Below, piece by piece: positions 57,722 to 64,000 of a DNA stretch of 64,000 nt (positions are counted from its first letter, which is position 1; each line of letters begins with the position of its first letter). The position numbers and the translations under genes are program-made. The notes under the pieces were generated by a model. The model saw nothing but the letters and a program-made list of their open reading frames with translations, had not been told where the DNA came from and made no database searches. The stretch is from JACVRW01 sp963757815 (GTDB lineage Bacteria; Actinomycetota; Thermoleophilia; Solirubrobacterales; Thermoleophilaceae): NCBI GenBank assembly GCA_963757815.1, contig CAVWSN010000035.1, forward strand, positions 349,202 through 413,201. Direction: 5' to 3'.

Positions 57722-58215
57722 GCGTGCGCAGTCGGCTTGTGCGTCTGCGTCGGGTCGGACTGACTCCGGACTCGCGCCGGGCCGATCGTCGGCCGTTCCA
57801 AGAAAAACCCCCTGTTTGCAGGCCCATTCTGGTGCGTCCGAACCCAAGTCCTTCTGCGGGCCTGCAGAAGGTCGGGGGTTCTGCCTCCTGGGGCCGTTAG
57901 CACGACTCTTGCTGCAACGGCACGATCCTGTGGATAGCGCCCGCCGGGGCGATACCAGCGGTCGCGGTCCTTGGGGGTCAGTCCGGTTTCAGTCCGGAAA
58001 CCGCGAGGTCACCTCGCCCCGCTCGGCGACCGGGCGAGCCATGGCCCCAGAGCGTGAGCTTTATCGCACTCTCTGCGTCGCCCCTCTCGGGGTGGTGTGG
58101 CTGGCCATCGGCCCGACACCAACGCTGGACCTAGGGCTTCGGCCGGCCCTGCGACTGGCGTCAGGCTGGCGTCTTGGCTGATGCGAGTGCGTCCCGCCTC
58201 CGGGACCCTCGCTGC
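57722..58215. other. Non-coding stretch between tRNA-Gly and the 81-residue gene
   Basis: About 490 bp with no convincing coding sequence on either strand. It contains a tRNA-like 3' half at 57859-57896. Nothing else is recognised. Such tRNA-adjacent, gene-poor DNA is often left where an integrated element has been lost. Confidence 0.5.
57859..57896 (+). repeat. Second partial copy of the tRNA-Gly 3' half
   Basis: GCCTGCAGAAGGTCGGGGGT, TCTGCCTCCTGGGGCCG aligns with the anticodon-stem/T-arm part of tRNA-Gly (TGCAGAAGGTCGAGGGTTCG...). The first ~20 bases are nearly identical; the rest is diverged. It matches the expected form of an attachment-site scar (duplicated tRNA end). The element itself is not present in between except ~170 bp. 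Confidence 0.5.
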
Positions 58216-58461
58216 ATGACAACCGCACCGCCCTCGCTCTCACCCATCCTGCACGACATCCACGTGAACGTGGTCAGCGCGGAGGAGGCGTCGCTCGGCG
58301 TGGCCGAGCTCTGGTCGGGCGACCGGCTGATCGGGTTCACACGCATCGAAGACGGCGACCTCACCCTGCGTATCGGGCCCAACCCCGACGGCGTGGCGCT
58401 CGGTGCGCACGCCCTGTCCGAAGCCCTCGCGGAGGCCAACCGCCTCCTCCTCCTCCATTGA
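58216..58461 (+). CDS. Small conserved protein, unknown
   Basis: 81 residues. It reads ILHDIHVNVVSAEEASLGVA, ELWSGDRLIGFTRIEDGDLT and NPDGVALGAHALSEALAEAN, ending with LLLL. The strand-strand-helix order looks like a compact alpha/beta domain. First gene of the SDR-hydrolase series, with 20 bp to the next start. No family is recognised. Confidence 0.5.
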   Translation: MTTAPPSLSPILHDIHVNVVSAEEASLGVAELWSGDRLIGFTRIEDGDLTLRIGPNPDGVALGAHALSEALAEANRLLLLH

Positions 58462-58481
58462 ACCCACACGAAAGGCCTGAG

Positions 58482-59233
58482 ATGAAGATCGTTGTCATCG
58501 GCGGAACCGGCCTCATTGGGTCGAAGCTCGTCGAGAAGCTGCGGGGGGACGGTCACGAGCCGCTGGCGGCGTCGCCCGACACGGGCGTCAACACGCTCAC
58601 GGGCGAGGGGCTCGCCGAAGCCCTCGAGGGCGCCCAGGTGGTCGTCGACGTGGCGAACGCGCCCGCCTGGGAAGACGCGGCCGTGCTCGACTTCTTCCAG
58701 ACCTCATCCCGCAACCTGCTCGCCGCGGAGACGGCCGCCGGCGTGGGGCACCACGTCACGCTGTCGGTCGTCGGCGCGGACCGGCTCCCCGAGAGCGGCT
58801 ACATCCGCGCGAAGGTCGCGCAGGAGGAGCTGGTGAAGGCCGGGCCCGATCCCCTACACGATCGTCCGCGCAACGCAGTTCTTCGAGTTCATCGGCCGCA
58901 TCGCCGATTCGAGCACCGACGGCAACACCGTTCGGCTGTCGCCCGCCCTCGTTCAGCCCGAGGCGGCCGATGACGTCGCCAGCACTTTGGCGGATGTCGC
59001 GGTCGGCGCACCACTGAACGACACGGTCGAGCTGGCGGGCCCGGAGGCGTTCCCCCTCGACGAGCTCGCCCGGCGCCTCCTGAGCGCGAAGCGACGACCC
59101 ACGCCAGGTGACCGCCGACGTTCACGCCCGCTACTTCGGCGCCGAGCTGGACGACCGGTCCCTCACCCCCGGCGACGACGCACGCATCGCCCCGACCCGC
59201 TTCGAGGACTGGCTCAGCCAGTCGGCCATGTAG
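58482..59233 (+). CDS. NmrA/SDR-type NAD(P)-binding protein, frameshifted
   Basis: About 250 residues. KIVVIGGTGLIGSKLVEKLR is the nucleotide loop; AQVVVDVANAPAWEDAAVLD, VGHHVTLSVVGADRLPESGY and IRAKVAQEELVKAG follow. After frame changes near 58855 and 59098 the chain continues ATQFFEFIGRIADSSTDGNT, LVQPEAADDVASTLADVAVG and HARYFGAELDDRSLTPGDDA with TRFEDWLSQSAM at the end. An atypical SDR close to 'NAD(P)H-binding' and NmrA-like proteins; the substrate is unknown. Confidence 0.82.
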
Positions 59234-59322
59234 CCTAACCCGACCGGAAAGGAGACTCGATGAGTCCTCGTCTCTTGTTCCTGCTGAGTGCGTTCCCCGC
59301 TGATCAACCGAAAGGAACTCTC

Positions 59323-60040
59323 ATGAAGCCCACAATCGTTCTCGTCCACGGCGCCTTCGCCGAGTCCTCGAGCTGGGACGCCGTCATCGATCCGCTGCTC
59401 GACGCGGGCCATCCGGTGATCGCCGCCGCCAACCCGCTGCGCGGCCTCGCCTCGGACGCCGCGGCCGTCGCCGACGTCGTCCGCGCGGTCGACGGGCCGG
59501 TCGTGCTCGCCGCCCACTCCTACGGCGGCGCGGTGATCTCCAACGTCCCGGCCGACGCCGGCGAAATCGTCGGGCTCGTCTACGCCTGCGGCTTCGCCCC
59601 CGAGCCCGGCGAGCACTGCTTCCAGCTCGCGGCCATGTTCCCGGGCAGCATGCTCGGCGCGGAGACGGCGCGGCCGGTGCCGCGGAGCGACGGAACGACC
59701 GACCTTTACGTCGCTCCGGACAGCTTCCACGACATCTTCTGCCAGGACGTCCCCGCGCCGCAGGCCGCGCGGATGGCCATCACGCAGCGCCCCGCCACGC
59801 AGGAGGCGCTCACCGAACCGTCAGGCGACCATCCGCTGTGGAAGGACGTGCCGTCGCGGTTCGTGATCGGCGAGGAGGACCACATCATCCCCGCCGACCT
59901 CCAGCAGCTACATGGCCGAGCGCGCCCACGCGCACCGCAAGCTCGAGATCCCCGGCGCCTCGCACGCGATCACGGTCTCGCACCCCGAGGCCGTCGCCCA
60001 CCAGATCATGGAGGCCGCGGCTGTGCACGCAGCCGCCTGA
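59323..60040 (+). CDS. Alpha/beta hydrolase, copy 1, one frameshift
   Basis: ~238 residues. IVLVHGAFAESSSWDAVIDP (oxyanion loop HG), VVLAAHSYGGAVISNV with the nucleophile Ser in AHSYGG, RFVIGEEDHIIPADLQQ and, after a frame change near 59910, the catalytic His in IPGASHAITVSHPEAVAHQI. Very like EstC/'alpha/beta fold hydrolase' proteins found beside SDR genes. AAAGGAAC precedes the ATG at 59323. Substrate unknown. Confidence 0.85.
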
Positions 60041-60077
60041 CCGCCACCCACCACCACGACCGAGAGGAGCAACTCAC

Positions 60078-61043
60078 ATGTCCGTCACCACACACGCGCC
60101 GGTCGTGCTCGAGCCGGAGTCGCAGGAGTTCGTCGAGGCGACCTCGAAGCCGCCGTTCCTGTACGAGCTCACGCCCGCCGAGGCCCGCAAGGTGCTCGAC
60201 GACGTGCAGGCCGCCCCGATCGACAAGCTGCCGGTCAAGGACCGCTGGATCACCGTCCCGGCCGAGGTCGGCGACGTGCGCGTGCGGATCGTCCGGCCGC
60301 CCGACGCCGTAGGGACGCTGCCGGTGATCCTCTACATGCACGGCGGCGGCTGGGTGCTCGGCAACGCCGACACGCACGACCGGCTCGTCCGCGAGCTGGC
60401 CGACGGCACCGAGGCGGCCGTCGTGTTCGTCGAGTACGACCGCTCGCCGGAGGCGCACTACCCGGTCGCGATCGAACAGGGATACGCGACGGCCCAGTGG
60501 ATCGTGCGCGAAGGCGACGCCAACCAGCTCAACCCCGAGCGCATCGCGATCGCCGGCGACTCGGTCGGCGGCGGCATGACCGCCGCGCTGGCGCTGATGG
60601 CGAACGAGCGCGGCGACGTGCGCTTCGTCCAGCAGTCGATGTACTACCCGGTCACCGACGCCGCCATGGACACCGGCTCGTACGAGCAGTTCGCCGAGGG
60701 CTACTTCCTCACCGCGAAGGCGATGGCGTGGTTCTGGGACGCCTACCTGCCCGACGTCGAGCGGCGCTCGGAGCCCTACGCGTCGCCGCTGCGCGCAACC
60801 GACGAGCAGCTCGAGGGGCTGCCGCCGGCGTTCGTGATCGTCGACGAGGCCGACGTGCTCCGCGACGAGGGCGAGGCATACGCGGCGCGCCTGCGCGCCG
60901 CGGGCGTCCCCGTCACGACCGTGCGGTACGACGGCATCACGCACGACTTCATGATGCTCAACCCCCTCAGCGGCACACACGCGACGCGTGCCGCCATCGC
61001 GCAGGCCACCGCCTTCCTGCGCAAGGCGCTCCACGGCGCCTGA
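60078..61043 (+). CDS. Alpha/beta hydrolase of the hormone-sensitive-lipase (acetyl-esterase) type
   Basis: 321 residues. The HSL oxyanion motif is LPVILYMHGGGWVLGNADTH, the nucleophile region RIAIAGDSVGGGMTAALALM (GDSxGG), the acid in PPAFVIVDEADVLRDEGEAY and the His in RYDGITHDFMMLNPLSGTHA. An N-terminal cap of ~45 residues precedes. ATG at 60078 with GAGAGGAGC upstream. Intact. The C-terminal stretch AAIAQATAFLRKALHGA is repeated as a remnant at ~62.0 kb. Confidence 0.92.
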   Translation: MSVTTHAPVVLEPESQEFVEATSKPPFLYELTPAEARKVLDDVQAAPIDKLPVKDRWITVPAEVGDVRVRIVRPPDAVGTLPVILYMHGGGWVLGNADTHDRLVRELADGTEAAVVFVEYDRSPEAHYPVAIEQGYATAQWIVREGDANQLNPERIAIAGDSVGGGMTAALALMANERGDVRFVQQSMYYPVTDAAMDTGSYEQFAEGYFLTAKAMAWFWDAYLPDVERRSEPYASPLRATDEQLEGLPPAFVIVDEADVLRDEGEAYAARLRAAGVPVTTVRYDGITHDFMMLNPLSGTHATRAAIAQATAFLRKALHGA

Positions 61044-61087
61044 CGCCGGCCCGGATGCGCCCTTCACGACCTCCAAGGAGCCCAAGC

Positions 61088-61912
61088 ATGAAATCACCCA
61101 TCGTCCTCATCCACGGCCTCTGGCTGACCGTTCGCAGCTGGGAGGGCTGGAAGGAGCGGTTCGAGCAGCGCGGATACGAGGTCCTCGCGCCGGCCTGGCC
61201 CCGCATGGAGCGCGAGGTCGAGGCCCTGCGCCGCGACCCGTCCGTGATGAACGGGCTCGGCCTCGCCGAGGTCATCGACCACTACGACCGGATCATCCGC
61301 GGCTTCTACACCCCGCCGGTGATCATGGGGCACTCCACCGGCGGCCTGCTGACCGAGCTGCTGCTCGACCGCGGCCTCGGGGCGGCCGGGGTCACTCTGT
61401 CGCCGGCGCCGGTGAAGGGCGTGCTGCGTCTGCCGCCGGACTTGCTTCGCACGGTCTTCCCGGCGCTGCGCAACCCGGCGAACCGAAAGAAGACCGTCCC
61501 TATGACGCCCAAGCAGTTCCGCTACCACTTCACCAACACGATGAACGACGCGGACGCCGCCGCGGCCTACGAGCGTTACTACGTGCCGGCCCCGGGCCGG
61601 GTGATCTACCAAGCCGCGTTCGCCAACCTCAATCCGCACGCCGTGACCAAGGTCGACTTCCACAAGGACGACCGCCCGCCGCTGCTCGTGATCGGCAACG
61701 ATCAGGACCACTCGATCCCGGCCTCGGTGAGCCGGGAGGCCGCCAAGCGCCTCGGCAAGTCGAAGGCTGTAGTGGACTACAAGGAGTACGCGGGACGCCC
61801 TCATTTCACGGCCGGCGCGCCCGGCTGGGAAGCGGTGGCCGACTACGCGCTCGACTGGGCGAACCGCCACGTGGGAGCCCTGGCCGAGACGGCGGAGCCG
61901 GCGAGGGCCTGA
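61088..61912 (+). CDS. Alpha/beta hydrolase, copy 3
   Basis: 274 residues: SPIVLIHGLWLTVRSWEGWK, YEVLAPAWPRMEREVEALRR, VIMGHSTGGLLTELLLDRGL with the nucleophile Ser, PPLLVIGNDQDHSIPASVSR (acid region) and YAGRPHFTAGAPGWEAVADY with the His. CCAAGGAG precedes the ATG. It is closer to copy 1 in its start (MK-x-PIVLxHG) than to the HSL-type gene between them. Intact. Confidence 0.9.
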   Translation: MKSPIVLIHGLWLTVRSWEGWKERFEQRGYEVLAPAWPRMEREVEALRRDPSVMNGLGLAEVIDHYDRIIRGFYTPPVIMGHSTGGLLTELLLDRGLGAAGVTLSPAPVKGVLRLPPDLLRTVFPALRNPANRKKTVPMTPKQFRYHFTNTMNDADAAAAYERYYVPAPGRVIYQAAFANLNPHAVTKVDFHKDDRPPLLVIGNDQDHSIPASVSREAAKRLGKSKAVVDYKEYAGRPHFTAGAPGWEAVADYALDWANRHVGALAETAEPARA

Positions 61913-61969
61913 CGCCCGCAGCCTCCGCGGCCGCGAGGCCGGTCGGCCAGGCCTCAGCCCGCGTCGCTT

Positions 61970-62099
61970 CGAGCCGTCAAGGCGCGGCGGCCGCCATGCC
62001 GTCGCGCAAGCAATCGCCGGCCTGCGCGAGGCGCTCCACAGCGCCTCGGAGGCCGGCCTCTACCGCGCCGACGCGGCTCCAGGACTCGACGGCAACTAA
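61970..62099 (+). pseudogene. Remnant of a fourth alpha/beta hydrolase C-terminus
   Basis: In one frame HAVAQAIAGLREALHSASEA, GLYRADAAPGLDGN then TAA. The first 15-20 residues match the C-terminus of the esterase at 60078 (AAIAQATAFLRKALHGA), and the DNA is also alike (GCAAGCAATCGCCGGCCTGC versus GCAGGCCACCGCCTTCCTGC). No start or upstream domain remains. Confidence 0.55.
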
Positions 62100-62112
62100 A
62101 CGGAAAGGCTGG

Positions 62113-62211
62113 ATGATTACCCCCACGACCTCGACCGATCCGCTGCTGGAAGCGCTCGCAACCCGGCTGCGTCTGATCGACCTGATCGGCTGGCAACGGA
62201 TAGCGACGTGA
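62113..62211 (+). CDS. Truncated N-terminus of an unknown gene at the contig join
   Basis: ATG at 62113 after GGAAAGGCTGG. The protein starts MITPTTSTDPLLEALATRLR and continues LIDLIGW before stopping at TGA 62211, which lies at the suspected join. The N-terminus looks like a real gene start, but 32 residues are too few to identify it. Confidence 0.35.
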   Translation: MITPTTSTDPLLEALATRLRLIDLIGWQRIAT

Positions 62212-62213
62212 TG
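62203..62213. other. Suspected chimeric join between two genomes
   Basis: To the left lies a truncated plus-strand gene start; to the right the antisense of a glycosyltransferase that stops making sense after DADVLIED. Both genes are cut at this point. Gene content and spacing change at once (ribBA-ribH-nusB order, AT-rich GAATTC-type repeat). Confidence 0.6.
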
Positions 62214-62480
62214 TCCTCAATGAGGACGTCGGCATCGCGCGACGCGAGCGCGCGGCGCCAATAGGGCCAGGCCGCAAAGGGAAACGAGAATCGTGTGCCG
62301 ACGCGGTGGACGTCGATCCCGTCGAGCGTCGTGCGAGCGGCGGCCCCCGCGATCCGGAGCAGAGTAACGTGACCTCGCGGCCGCGGCGCGCGAGCCGCCC
62401 GAAGATCTCGTGCAAATGCGCTCGGCGCCGCCGGCTTGCGGGTTGGAGCGGTCCTGCCAGTTGACGATCTGAATTCGCAT
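62212..62480 (-). pseudogene. Glycosyltransferase (GT4-like) N-terminus, truncated at the join
   Basis: Start MRIQIVNWQDRSNPQAGGAE, then after a frame change near 62425 EIFGRLARRGREVTLLCSG, LDGIDVHRVGTRFSFPFAAW and RRALASRDADVLIED. This is the Rossmann-like N-domain of a family-4 glycosyltransferase with the GGAE donor-loop Gly. The rest is missing at ~62,210. Follows nusB on the same strand. Confidence 0.6.
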
Positions 62481-62502
62481 CTCGGAATACGTCGTAGGAG
62501 AC

Positions 62503-62592
62503 GAAGATGGCAAATGTCAGAAGTACGGTTCGAGAATTCAGAAACGGCGCATTCGAATTCTGAATTCTGTATTCTGACATCTGCCATTCTTC
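62503..62592. repeat. 90-bp imperfect palindrome after nusB
   Basis: Left arm GAAGATGGCAAATGTCAGAA (62503-62522) and right arm the near-complement ending CTGCCATTCTTC (to 62592); inner parts AGAATTCAGAA and TTCTGAATTCT also pair. The whole can fold back on itself and is AT-rich against the rest. It fills the nusB-glycosyltransferase gap. Looks like a dispersed intergenic repeat (MITE- or REP-like). Confidence 0.7.
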
Positions 62593-62594
62593 GT

Positions 62595-63013
62595 TCATAA
62601 CCTGCCCATTCGCCTGGCCAACGCATCCAACACCCCGTTGACGAACCTTGCGCTCTGCGACTCCCGTAGCGTTCGGCGAGCCAAACGGCTTCCTGAATCG
62701 TCACGCGCGGCGGCGGCTCGCCGCGCAGGAGGCGCGGCGGCCGTGAGACGGAGGACGGCGCGCTCCACCGCCCCCACGCGTTCGAGACGCCAGTTGGTGG
62801 TGACGTCGCGCAGCGCGTCGTCGATCGACTTGCCCTCGGCGACGATCGTACGAACGATCCGGCCAGCGAACGCGCGCTCGTCAGGCGCGACGGCGAGGTC
62901 GTCCCACACCTGGCTGGCGACTCCTCGAGCGGCTCGCCATCGCGCAGATCCCACGCGTACAGCGCCTGAAGAGCGCGCGCCCGAGCGCGCGTCTCAGGTC
63001 TCCGGCGTGGCAT
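62595..63013 (-). CDS. nusB: Transcription antitermination protein NusB, one frameshift
   Basis: About 139 residues. MPRRRPETRARARALQALYA and WDLRDGEPLEES, then (after a frame change near 62920) AVAPDERAFAGRIVRTIVAE, GKSIDDALRDVTTNWRLERV, GAVERAVLRLTAAA and the end SARFVNGVLDALARRMGRL. All-helical RNA-binding fold that joins boxA antitermination. It follows ribH directly. Confidence 0.88.
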
Positions 63014-63472
63014 GAGCCGGTCCAGCAGTTCGACCATCTCGAGCGCGGCGAGCGCGGCGTCCCATCCCTTGTTGCCGTGCGCGCCACCCGCCCTCGCTTC
63101 CGCCTGCTCGGTCGTGTCGGTCGTGAGGAGCCCAAAGCCGAGCGGGACGTCGTAGTCGGCGCTCGCCTGCGCGAGACCGCGGGCCGCCTCCCCCGCAATG
63201 TAGTCGAAGTGGGGCGTCTCGCCGCGAATGACGGCGCCGACGACGACGAGCGCGTCGTACCGCTCGGACGCGAGGAGGCGGCGGGCGGCGGCGGGGAGCT
63301 CCCACGCCCCGGGGACCCACACCAGGTCGATGTTGTCGGCGGCGATGCCGTGCCTGACGAGTGCGTCGGTTGCCCCGTCGGCCAGTTTCCGGGTCACCGA
63401 TTCGTTGAAGCGGGACGCGAGGACCGCGATGCGGCGTCCCATCCCGTTAGGCGTGCCCGCGAACTCGGCCAT
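62994..63472 (-). CDS. ribH: 6,7-dimethyl-8-ribityllumazine synthase
   Basis: Penultimate step of riboflavin synthesis. It has RRIAVLASRFNESVTRKLAD, VWVPGAWELPAAARRLLASE, VVGAVIRGETPHFDYIAGEA (catalytic His), VPLGFGLLTTDTTEQAEARA and GNKGWDAALAALEMVELLDR. As given, the frame runs on into nusB. A one-base shift near 63015 gives a TGA at 62994 and the usual length, so fusion is probably apparent. The ATG at 63472 follows the ribBA stop at once. Confidence 0.9.
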
Positions 63473-64000
63473 TCAGTGCGCGAGGAGGTGGCCGAGCTTG
63501 TCGCGCTTCGCGTCGAGGTAGCCCTGATTGTCGGTGTCGCCGGCGGCACGATCGGCACGCGCTCCTCGACGGAGAGTCCGTACCCCTCGAGGCCAACCAG
63601 CTTCCGCGGATTGTTGGTCACCGGGCGGATGGATTTGAGACCGAGATCGAGCAGGATCTGCGCACCAATGCCGTAGTTGCGCAGGTCAGGCTTGAAGCCG
63701 AGCCGCTCGTTCGCCTCGACGGTGTCGGCGCCGGTATCCTGCAACTCGTACGCCTTGAGCTTGTTCAGCAGGCCGATCCCGCGGCCTTCCTGGTCGAGAT
63801 ACACCACGACGCCGCGGCCGCGGTCGCGAATCATCGTCATGGCGGCGTGCAGCTGCCACCACAATCGCAGCGGCGCGAGCCGAATACGTCGCCCGTCAGG
63901 CACTTCGAGTGCATGCGGACGAGCACGCCCTCGCCATCCTTCACGTCGCCATAGACGAGCGCGATGTGCTCGTGATCGTCGACGTCGTTGCGGTATCCGA
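63473..64000 (-). CDS. ribBA: GTP cyclohydrolase II domain of RibBA, partial and frameshifted
   Basis: C-terminal part; the gene begins beyond base 64000. It has DHEHIALVYGDVKDGEGVLV, RMHSKCLTGDVFGS with the first zinc Cys, CDCG with further zinc Cys, VVVYLDQEGRGIGLLNKLKA (QEGRG), ANERLGFKPDLRNYGIGAQI and KSIRPVTNNPRKLVGLEGYG. Frames change near 63880 and 63535; the end LDAKRDKLGHLLAH stops at TGA 63473. Whether the N-terminal DHBP synthase domain is present cannot be seen, so ribA is the alternative name. Confidence 0.85.

Noticed and set aside
62595..63472. RibH-NusB fusion protein
   Set aside because: The continuous frame ends in another frame break inside nusB. A one-base correction gives separate, normal-length proteins.

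Overview
The window is high-GC DNA with short intergenic gaps and many 4-bp ATGA/GTGA gene overlaps. Nearly all of it (1 to about 62,205) looks like one actinobacterial chromosome, most likely class Thermoleophilia (Solirubrobacterales/Gaiellales). That placement rests on SARP regulators next to Ser/Thr kinases with Trp-Val beta-propeller repeats, the trmH-pheST-argCJBD superoperon and the style of the small secreted proteins. It is inference, since no marker tree could be run. The last ~1.8 kb (ribBA-ribH-nusB-glycosyltransferase) does not belong to this neighbourhood. It follows an abrupt join inside two truncated genes and is probably an assembly chimera.

Layout. 1-14 kb: the end of nfo, then two related signalling modules. 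Module 1 is an intact SARP/BTAD regulator, translationally coupled to a membrane Ser/Thr kinase with an extracellular beta-propeller, facing an oligopeptide-type binding lipoprotein. Module 2 is a 25-codon stump of the same regulator, a second kinase, and two tandem Leu/Ile/Val-type binding lipoproteins, all with overlapping stops and starts. A first ArsR/SRPBCC pair with a palindromic operator lies between them. 14-21 kb: dnaE, a HEPN/MNT toxin-antitoxin-like pair, argG and a secreted ScyD-like propeller. 21-33 kb: a long minus-strand core block, thrS, infC, rpmI, rplT, terminator, trmH, pheS, pheT, argC, argJ, argB, argD, with a small zinc-ribbon gene on the opposite strand between infC and rpmI. 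33-38 kb: an aromatic amino-acid catabolism operon (metallo-beta-lactamase, unknown, fumarylacetoacetase, tryptophan dioxygenase, class-V PLP enzyme). 39-41 kb: phosphate uptake (DUF47 and Pit). 42-44 kb: a second ArsR/SRPBCC pair. 44.5-49.7 kb: an accessory island with an integrase remnant, capsid remnant and orphan small genes, ending at tRNA-Val. 49.7-56.4 kb: acetate uptake and activation (DUF485, ActP, Acs) plus two sugar-nucleotide-type epimerases. 56.6-57.7 kb: tRNA-Cys, a SnoaL-fold gene, an RsbW-like ATPase and tRNA-Gly. 58.2-62.1 kb: one SDR and three tandem alpha/beta hydrolases with a decayed fourth copy.

Roughly 25-30 reading-frame breaks are visible, including in single-copy essential genes (pheS, argG, infC, nusB, ribBA), while dnaE, pheT, thrS and acs are intact. 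The simplest reading is residual indel errors in the assembly, so genes with a single break are annotated as probably functional. Remnants that have also lost domains (SARP stump, integrase, capsid gene, esterase tail) are called pseudogenes.

Most interesting signals: the paired kinase/binding-protein modules, which lack any permease and look like an extracellular sensing system; a shared C-terminal Gly-Phe-Asp-Trp plus membrane-helix plus Arg tail on two secreted proteins; the antiparallel zinc-ribbon gene in the IF3-L35-L20 operon; and the shared CGGTAACAGC upstream elements.
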